From CAZMYM01 sp964620325 (lineage in GTDB: Bacteria > Bipolaricaulota > Bipolaricaulia > UBA7950 > UBA9294), in the NCBI GenBank assembly GCA_964620325.1, contig CAZUIM010000013.1:1-64000 (forward strand): DNA of 64,000 bases. The letters run 5' to 3'. The position numbers were made by a program, and so were the translations under genes. Below the pieces are notes generated by a model. The model saw only the letters and a program-made list of their open reading frames with translations. It did not search any database and was not told the DNA's origin. Of this stretch, positions 58,475-64,000 are shown one piece after another; within the stretch, counting starts at the first letter, position 1, and the number at the start of each line of letters is the position of its first letter.

Positions 58475-59323
58475 ATGCCGGAACTCCCAGAGCTCGTCGT
58501 CATCTGCGAGACACTCCGCGAGCGGGTCGGCGGGCGGAGGCTGGCGAAGGCATGGCCGGTGCGCGCCGGGATTCTGAAGACCGTCGAGCCATCGACCGAA
58601 GCGCTCGTCGGGACGTCGCTCACGGCGTTCGATCGTCGCGGGAAGCATCTGATCCTCACGGTTCGAGACGATCTTCACGTGATCATCCACCTAATGGTGG
58701 CCGGGCGTCTCGTCCTCTGCAGGAGCGATACGAAGGTCACCAAGGCGAGCGGCTTCGTCTTTCGCTTCGAGGACGGGGAGGATCTTCGGTTGATCGAGAA
58801 CGGGCACGTGAAGCGGGCGAAGGTTCACGTGGTCACGGATCCGGCGGCCGTCGACTCGATCGCCTCCGCGGGGCCGGAGCCGCTCTGCGATGCGTTCACT
58901 CGCGAGGTTCTGAGAGAGGCCGTCGCGGGCCGGAGGAAGCAGTTGAAGAAGGTCCTCATCGACCCGTCGACGGTGGTGGGAATCGGGACGGCCTATGCCG
59001 ACGAGATCTGTTTCGCCGCGCGCCTCTCCCCGATTCGATACGTCAGCACGTTGACCGAGGAGGAGATCGATCGGCTCTACAGGTCGATCCGTTCGGTCCT
59101 TGCCGAGGCGATCGATGCGATTCGAGCGTCATCCGGCGGGCGGCTCCTCGGGGAGCATCGCCGAGGCTTCCTTCGGGTCTACAAGAAGACGGGAACGCCG
59201 TGTTCGGAATGCGGAACGCCGATCGCGGAGATCCGATACGCTGAGACGCGCACGTACTACTGCCCGCATTGCCAATCGGGGGGCAAGTCGCTTCCTGACC
59301 GTCGTTCCTGGCTTGCGCGCTAG
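58475..59323 (+). CDS. mutM: formamidopyrimidine-DNA glycosylase (Fpg/Nei family)
   Basis: Base-excision enzyme for oxidised purines such as 8-oxoguanine. The 282-residue protein begins MPELPEL, giving the catalytic N-terminal Pro and Glu after Met removal. GKHLILTV has the phosphate-contacting lysine, and GIGTAYADEICFAARLSP is the helix-two-turn-helix. The C-terminal zinc finger is CSECGTPIAEIRY to YYCPHCQ. Whether it is Fpg or an Nei relative is not certain from sequence alone, but MPELPE favours Fpg. The ATG at 58475 follows GGAAGGTGG. Confidence 0.93.
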   Translation: MPELPELVVICETLRERVGGRRLAKAWPVRAGILKTVEPSTEALVGTSLTAFDRRGKHLILTVRDDLHVIIHLMVAGRLVLCRSDTKVTKASGFVFRFEDGEDLRLIENGHVKRAKVHVVTDPAAVDSIASAGPEPLCDAFTREVLREAVAGRRKQLKKVLIDPSTVVGIGTAYADEICFAARLSPIRYVSTLTEEEIDRLYRSIRSVLAEAIDAIRASSGGRLLGEHRRGFLRVYKKTGTPCSECGTPIAEIRYAETRTYYCPHCQSGGKSLPDRRSWLAR

Positions 59324-59408
59324 CTGCACGTCCGCAGGCGAACGAAGCGGAAGCGCAAGATGGGCGCCACTCGTGTCCTCTCCCGCTTCGCACGTCTGGA
59401 GTTCGGGA

Positions 59409-60431
59409 CTAACAGATACGGGGGACCGGGTCGCCGAGGGGCATGTCGAGGAATCGTCGTCCGCCGATCTCCGTCGCGAGGATGACGCGTCCCGGATACT
59501 CGTCGGTGACCGTTCCGACGATCGCCGCCTCCGCACCGAGCGGGTGAGCGGCGAGCGCTCGGAGGAGGTCTTCCGCCCGAGCGGCGTCGACGATGAGGAT
59601 CGCCTTCCCTTCGTTCGCCACCTCGTAGGGTGAGATGCCGAGGATGTCGGCCATCGCGCGAACCGAATCCCGAATCGGGACCGCGGGTTCGTCGATCTCG
59701 AGAGTCAAGCCCGCCTTTCGAGCCATCTCGTTCAGGGCGGCCGCCAGCCCGCCCCGGGTCGGATCCTTCATCGCCCTGACGCCGCCGACGGCGAGGGCGC
59801 GATCGATCAGCGGCCAGACGGCCGCGACGTCGCTCTCGAGCGCGGTGGCGAGGTGGAAGTCCTCCCGGGCGGCGAGAAGGGCCATTCCATGGTCTCCGAT
59901 CGACCCGGTGACGAGGACGCGATCGCCGACGGAGAAGCCGGCGTCACCGATCGCCGGGGAGCCGGCTCCGATGCCGGTCGTGTTGAGAAGGATTCCGTCC
60001 ACATCTCCGGCCGGCATCACTTTCGTGTCGCCGCAGGCGACGGCGGCGCCGACCTGGTCGAGAACCTCGGCGAATGAGTCGAGAATCCGCTCCAATGCGG
60101 CGATCGGGAACCCCTCTTCGATTACGGCGGCGAGTGTCAGTGCGAGCGGTCTCGCCCCCATCATCGCGAGGTCGTTGATCGTTCCGGCCGCCGCCAGAGT
60201 ACCGATGTCTCCACCTGGGAAGAAGATCGGTTTCACCACGTGGCTGTCGGTCGTGACCACGAGTTCGGCGCCGGGCGGAAGGTCGATGGTCGCTCCGTCG
60301 TCGAGTGCCGCGAGCCCGATCCGTCCGCTCGAGCGGGCGGCGAACCGTGTGAGGATCTGCGCGGCCAGCAGCTTCCCCATGAGTTCTCCCCCGGCCCCGT
60401 GAAGGGCCGTGATCCGGCCGTCGGTCGTCAC
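59409..60431 (-). CDS. hypE: hydrogenase maturation protein HypE
   Basis: Dehydrates the carbamoyl group on its C-terminal cysteine to a cyano ligand for the [NiFe]-hydrogenase iron. The 340-residue protein ends in PRIC, the required C-terminal Cys. HGAGGELMGKLL, TTDSHVVKPIFFPGGDIG, ACGDTKVMP and KDPTRGGLAAALNEMA are the AIR-synthase-like ATP-binding motifs. GTG 60431 overlaps the hypD stop (GTGA), with AAGGGAG 5 nt upstream; the frame is open for 92 codons further, but that region is hypD in another frame. Last gene of hypCDE. Confidence 0.95.
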   Translation of the reverse strand: MTTDGRITALHGAGGELMGKLLAAQILTRFAARSSGRIGLAALDDGATIDLPPGAELVVTTDSHVVKPIFFPGGDIGTLAAAGTINDLAMMGARPLALTLAAVIEEGFPIAALERILDSFAEVLDQVGAAVACGDTKVMPAGDVDGILLNTTGIGAGSPAIGDAGFSVGDRVLVTGSIGDHGMALLAAREDFHLATALESDVAAVWPLIDRALAVGGVRAMKDPTRGGLAAALNEMARKAGLTLEIDEPAVPIRDSVRAMADILGISPYEVANEGKAILIVDAARAEDLLRALAAHPLGAEAAIVGTVTDEYPGRVILATEIGGRRFLDMPLGDPVPRIC

Positions 60432-61513
60432 AGCGACTCCCTTCCGCCGTAGCGGAACCAGATGCTGCAGGCCCCCTCTGACCCGACCATGCACGGCCCG
60501 ACCGGAGAGAGCGGGGTACATCGCGCTGCGAAGAGGGGACAGTCGGTCGGCACGGCCCTCGCGGTGAGCACCTCCGGGCAGCGACAGCCCGGGATCTCTT
60601 CCTGCTCGTCCGGGAGGTCGAGAGCGAATCGGCCTCGGGCGTCGAATCGAGCGAAGGCCTCGCGGAGTCGGTATCCGGAATCGGGAATGCTTCCGATGCC
60701 GCGCCACCGGACGTCGTCCGTTTCGAAGACGCGGCCGATCAGTTCGAGCGCGGCGGGGTTCCCTTTTTCAGAGACGGCCCGCGGATAGCCGTTTTCCACC
60801 TTCGGCGTACGATCGCGGCGCTGCCGCAGGATCAGCGCGATGGCGTACAGGATGTCGAGTGGTTCGAATCCACCGACGACGATCGGAATCTTGCGGACAG
60901 CGAGGGAGCTTTGATAGCCGTGTGTTCCGATGATCGTCGAGACGTGGCCGGGGGCGAGATAGGCTCCAATTCGATTGTCCGGGAGATCGAGGAGGGCGGC
61001 CATCGCCTGAGGGACCTGTTTGTGGGAGACGAGGACGGAGAAGTTGGACGGGGGATCATCGAGGAGGACGGCGGCCGTCGTCGGCGCGGTCGTCTCGAAT
61101 CCGACGGCGAAGAAGACGACGTCGGTCTCGCTCCGGCGGGCGATGTCGACCGCATCGGTGACGGAAAGAACGGTTCGAACATCGTATCCCTCGGAGCGCG
61201 CTTGGTCGAGCGAAGATCGGCTTCCGGGAACTCGCATCATGTCGCCGAACGAGCAGACGGTCGCCCCCGCCTGCGCGATCGCGATCGCCGTGTCGATGTC
61301 GGTCGCCGGCGTCACGCAGACGGGGCATCCCGGACCTTCGAGCAGGTCGACCGTCTCCGGGAGGAAGCGGCGGAGACCGTTCCGCGTGATCGACATCTCG
61401 TGGGTTCCGCAAACATGGACGATTTTGTACGGCTCGGGCGGAGCGAGGATGCGGATTGCGTCTTGAAGCTCAAGGCCGCGCTTCGGGTCGGAAAAGTGGA
61501 ATGCGTGACTCAC
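60428..61513 (-). CDS. hypD: hydrogenase maturation protein HypD
   Basis: Scaffold on which the Fe(CN)2CO unit of [NiFe]-hydrogenases is built with HypC. The 361 residues show C35 in HVCGTHEMSI and C63/C66 in GPGCPVCVTP, the thiol-disulfide/iron-binding cysteines, and a C-terminal [4Fe-4S] cluster with GCRCPEVL and spaced cysteines through GPCMVGSEGAC. GFETTAPTTAAVL is also diagnostic. GTG start overlaps the hypC stop (GTGA). Confidence 0.96.
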   Translation of the reverse strand: MSHAFHFSDPKRGLELQDAIRILAPPEPYKIVHVCGTHEMSITRNGLRRFLPETVDLLEGPGCPVCVTPATDIDTAIAIAQAGATVCSFGDMMRVPGSRSSLDQARSEGYDVRTVLSVTDAVDIARRSETDVVFFAVGFETTAPTTAAVLLDDPPSNFSVLVSHKQVPQAMAALLDLPDNRIGAYLAPGHVSTIIGTHGYQSSLAVRKIPIVVGGFEPLDILYAIALILRQRRDRTPKVENGYPRAVSEKGNPAALELIGRVFETDDVRWRGIGSIPDSGYRLREAFARFDARGRFALDLPDEQEEIPGCRCPEVLTARAVPTDCPLFAARCTPLSPVGPCMVGSEGACSIWFRYGGRESL

Positions 61514-61806
61514 GACGCCGATCCGGAGACGTCGGTGGGCGCCGAACGCGAGCCGTTCGTCCCTTCGTGTCCCGGTGTCTCTTCGATCAGAGAGCGCGCG
61601 AGCTCGTCGAAGAGGCGCAACGTCTCCTCCCCATCCGTCTGCGACAGGCGTCTGATGGCGAATCCCGTGTGGACCAACACGTAGTCACCGGGCGAAACGT
61701 CGTCGGGGAGTGCATCGAGGCGCGCGGTCGTTCGTACGCCGTTGTAATCGACGAGGGCCGTCTTTCCCGACACCTCGATCACCCGGGCAGGCGCTGCAAG
61801 ACACAT
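61510..61806 (-). CDS. hypC: hydrogenase maturation chaperone HypC
   Basis: A 98-residue chaperone. MCLAAPARVIEV gives the essential N-terminal Cys2; DALPDDVSPGDYVLVHTGFAIRRLS is the OB-like core. The last 25 residues are an extra Ser/Gly-rich tail. hypCDE are together, but hypA, hypB, hypF and hydrogenase subunits are not in the window, so they must lie elsewhere if the pathway is complete. A -10 box with a 9-bp direct repeat lies upstream; no ribosome site is present. Confidence 0.94.
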   Translation of the reverse strand: MCLAAPARVIEVSGKTALVDYNGVRTTARLDALPDDVSPGDYVLVHTGFAIRRLSQTDGEETLRLFDELARSLIEETPGHEGTNGSRSAPTDVSGSAS

Positions 61807-61807
61807 T

Positions 61808-61832
61808 CGATCGGATCACCGATCGGATTATA
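61808..61832 (-). promoter_or_regulatory. hypC -10 box with a 9-bp direct repeat
   Basis: TATAAT on the minus strand (61832-61827). CGATCGGAT occurs at 61808-61816 and 61820-61828, one copy per 12 bp, covering the -10, the start site and the leader. It may be an operator for redox or metal control. Confidence 0.55.
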
Positions 61833-61995
61833 GCGGCGGCGTTCGGGATGTCATCCTGCGGCGGGGCGATGAAGCGACCCGGAAACGGCCGTGATCACGC
61901 GGTTGAGCCGACCTCGGTCCCGATCCTGTCTGCAAGCGAGGCGAGACAAGGTAGAATCTCCACAAGGAACGGACCGATCCGAGGTGAGCGGGAGG

Positions 61996-62772
61996 ATGGG
62001 AGAGATCATTCGACGACCGGCGGTGAGGGCGATGATCCTGTTCGCGGCGGCCGTCCTCGTATCGTCGATGGCGATCGAGGCGGTTCAGCTCGGCGACGTT
62101 CAGGTGACCCTTCAATCTCACAAGTACGACAGGCATTGGGATCTCACCCGTCTCGTCTATCGCGTGAAATCGACGTCGCTCCCCTCGGACGACGACGCTT
62201 GGGTTCTCGGCGTCGGGGCCTGTGTGACCGACGAGCTGATCGTGACGGACGGCACCACGCCGTTCGATTGGGTCGAAGGACCGACGCGCGGATTGCGTTT
62301 CGAGCGATCGAAGAGGAACGAGAAGGTCTACGTGTGGCTGGTTGGAAGATGGGAGGTCGGCGCGTCCCCGATCGCCGTCCTGACGGGTGGGGACATGGAC
62401 TTCGGCGAGATCGACGGGCCGTCCTGCGACGCAGCGTCGATCGCGCTCGAGACGGTCAGTGGGACGAGTGTCAGTTTCCCGAGCCCCGTTGAGGCGGGTA
62501 TCTACGCAGCGTCGACGGAGACGATCTTGCGGGTCACGAGTACGTCGGCCGGGTGGAGCCTGAGCCACAGCCTCGAGGTGTCCGTCCCCGAAGGTGCGTC
62601 CGAGGAGACGGTGGCCAGGGCGCTTCAGGTTTCGTACGATCCGTTCGGCACGGTCGCCGGAACGACAGACGTGGCGATCGGGTACGCACTCCACGTCACG
62701 GAGGAGGACTTCGTCGGACTGCCGCAGGGAGCGTACGTGATCCTGATCACGTATTCGGTGGCGGCTGACTGA
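61996..62772 (+). CDS. secreted protein of unknown function (first of a tandem pair)
   Basis: A 258-residue exported protein. The N-terminus MGEIIRRPAVRAMILFAAAVLVSSMAIEAVQ is a signal peptide, cleaved probably after AIEA. The mature part is predicted beta-rich with two cysteines (near 74 and 138) that could bridge. SYDPFGTVAGTTDVAIGYALHVTEEDF near the C-terminus looks like the edge of an immunoglobulin-like or surface-layer domain; no family is certain. A TAGAAT at 61952-61957 may be the -10. ATG 61996 has AGGTGAG upstream. It may share an operon with the next secreted protein, 51 nt on. Confidence 0.72.
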   Translation: MGEIIRRPAVRAMILFAAAVLVSSMAIEAVQLGDVQVTLQSHKYDRHWDLTRLVYRVKSTSLPSDDDAWVLGVGACVTDELIVTDGTTPFDWVEGPTRGLRFERSKRNEKVYVWLVGRWEVGASPIAVLTGGDMDFGEIDGPSCDAASIALETVSGTSVSFPSPVEAGIYAASTETILRVTSTSAGWSLSHSLEVSVPEGASEETVARALQVSYDPFGTVAGTTDVAIGYALHVTEEDFVGLPQGAYVILITYSVAAD

Positions 62773-62823
62773 CGCGTCCCGATCGAGTCGTCGACTCCGC
62801 GACGACGGAAGGAAGGCGAAAGG

Positions 62824-63996
62824 ATGACACGACGAACGGCGGCGCTCACGTTCAGTTTCATCGTCTGCTTGGGGCTGGCGGCTCAGGCCGTTCGCTGGTC
62901 TCCGAACGAACTCGACGTCGTGCAAGAGCCGGGCACGGTGGAGACGTACACGCTCCTTCTGATGAACGAGACCGACGAGCCGACTCAGGTCAACGTCTTC
63001 GTCTCCGATTGGCTGCGCGACGAGAACGGGCACAACGATCTGAGCGTCCCGCGAAACGGCGCACGGTGGATCCTCGAGCGGGCGTTCTCGGCCGGGGAGA
63101 CGGTCGAGATTCGCTACACCGTCGGGCTCCCTGAGCGCGGCACGGTCGACGTGACCGGAACCTATCGCACGTGGTCTCCTCAGGTTGCCGGAGCGATCGC
63201 GGGCGACACCGGGTTCTTCCCGAATGGTTCGAGCGACGGCTCGGTCGTCCCGAGCGGGCGGGTCTCGGTGACGCGGGAGATCGTCATCGGCGAGGACCGG
63301 AAGGCAGCGAACGTTCTGCTGATCATCCGAGCGGCGACCGACTTTGCTGGACTGACGATCGAAGAGACGTTCTCACAGGGCGTCGACGTGATGAGTCTGG
63401 ATGCGGCGGGCGGGCGGTTCGACACGATCAATCGGTCGAGTGCCGATTGGGTCGATGTGTCGCACGATGTGGTCAGCCTAGAGCCGAACGAATCCCGAGA
63501 GGTCGAACTCACGGTGAGGACGCCCGCGAGCTTCGCCGGGACGCACTGGTGCATCCTCCACGCCGAGAGTCAGGAGACGCAGGTGATCGGGGCGATCGCG
63601 GGAACGCAGATTGTCAGTCGGCCGTCCGTCGGCCTGAAGGTCATGGTGACGGCGCCGGGGACGGAGATTCTGCGAGGCGAGGTTCTCTCCGTGTCGGTGA
63701 TCGAGACGGCTCGGCTCGTCCTGAAGGCGAGATTCGCGAACACGGGGAACGTTCAACTGGTCGTGACCGCCGAGGCGGAAGTCGTCGATCAGAACGGTGC
63801 GTCGGTCGTTCGCCTCTCGTTCTCCGAGTTCGGCCGTGACTACTTCCGCATCCTGCCCGGCAGTACGAGGACGATCGAGATCGCCGACTTCGAGGACGCC
63901 GACTCCCTGCCGCCGGGGATCTACCAAGCGATCGTCAGCTTCGATTTCGGCGGTGAGAGCGTCGTCGTCGGCGTGAAAGGGTTCCGGGTCAGGTAG
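62824..63996 (+). CDS. secreted immunoglobulin-like, chaperone-like surface protein
   Basis: A 390-residue exported protein with signal peptide MTRRTAALTFSFIVCLGLAAQA. The mature protein opens with an immunoglobulin-like domain (LDVVQEPGTVETYTLLLMNETDEPTQVNVFVSDW, in parts), the pattern seen in DUF916/PapD-like proteins that pair with surface fibres or envelope glycans. A later domain (AGTQIVSRPSVGLKVMV, NTGNVQLVVTAEAEVV) repeats the theme. ATG 62824 follows GGAAGG. Likely part of an export or surface-fibre cluster with the upstream gene; only 4 nt of the window remain beyond the stop. Confidence 0.72.
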   Translation: MTRRTAALTFSFIVCLGLAAQAVRWSPNELDVVQEPGTVETYTLLLMNETDEPTQVNVFVSDWLRDENGHNDLSVPRNGARWILERAFSAGETVEIRYTVGLPERGTVDVTGTYRTWSPQVAGAIAGDTGFFPNGSSDGSVVPSGRVSVTREIVIGEDRKAANVLLIIRAATDFAGLTIEETFSQGVDVMSLDAAGGRFDTINRSSADWVDVSHDVVSLEPNESREVELTVRTPASFAGTHWCILHAESQETQVIGAIAGTQIVSRPSVGLKVMVTAPGTEILRGEVLSVSVIETARLVLKARFANTGNVQLVVTAEAEVVDQNGASVVRLSFSEFGRDYFRILPGSTRTIEIADFEDADSLPPGIYQAIVSFDFGGESVVVGVKGFRVR

Positions 63997-64000
63997 CTCG

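Noticed and set aside
1..64000. CRISPR array, insertion sequence, prophage or restriction-modification locus
   Set aside because: No regularly spaced repeats, transposase, integrase, phage structural or restriction gene is visible.

Overview
The window is a GC-rich (about 60% by eye), gene-dense bacterial chromosome segment dominated by housekeeping genes. It holds about 70 protein genes, one complete and one truncated tRNA, and no insertion sequence, prophage or CRISPR array that I can recognise. Bacterial-type RpoC, the S10-spc-alpha ribosomal cluster, a zinc-type S14 and long HPF rule out an archaeon. An ADP-forming acyl-CoA synthetase beside a CoA-transferase/GNAT fusion, hypCDE, radical-SAM and Fe-S enzymes, and no respiratory-chain genes suggest an anaerobe that makes or uses acetate. 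My best guess is a poorly cultured lineage such as Candidatus Bipolaricaulota (OP1/Acetothermia). That is inference from gene content and was not checked by any search.

Layout. 1-2781 (minus strand): tRNA-Ser(UGA), mnmA, a cupin and an alkaline-phosphatase-superfamily enzyme. 2830-9158: a secreted protein, then a three-gene plus-strand operon (CoA-transferase/GNAT, ADP-forming acyl-CoA synthetase, P-loop/DRTGG protein) closed by a hairpin. 9221-15786: small ribbon-helix-helix protein, YtcJ-type amidohydrolase, GT4 glycosyltransferase, a stub of phosphofructokinase, glmS, bifunctional nuclease and a LolA-like protein. 15860-24634: pgk, tRNA-Gly(CCC), type-4 uracil-DNA glycosylase, infB-ylxP-rbfA, a PKD lipoprotein, a tRNA nucleotidyltransferase, a HerA-like ATPase and HPF. 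24662-31258: a PP-loop-like protein, an FmdB zinc ribbon and rpoC with no rpoB beside it. 31255-48698: a continuous rpsL-to-rplQ operon of about 17 kb, lacking tuf and rpmD, ending in a strong intrinsic terminator. 48697-64000: a probable SDR threonine dehydrogenase, AEC transporter, hyuAB, a KamA-family radical SAM enzyme behind a structured leader, a lipoprotein, an ion transporter, mutM, hypCDE and two secreted proteins.

Expression signals are unusually readable. Many genes have a TATAMT-like -10 box, often with a -35 element 16-18 nt upstream. At least four or five genes have the -10 so close to the start codon that their mRNAs should be leaderless or nearly so. Most other genes have clear Shine-Dalgarno sequences, and many neighbours overlap as ATGA, GTGA or TTGA, which implies translational coupling.

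The observations most worth following are the isolated rpoC with two hairpins in front of it, the multi-branched leader of the KamA-family gene, the phosphofructokinase stub that keeps its own ribosome binding site, the acetate/CoA operon, and the leaderless promoter class.
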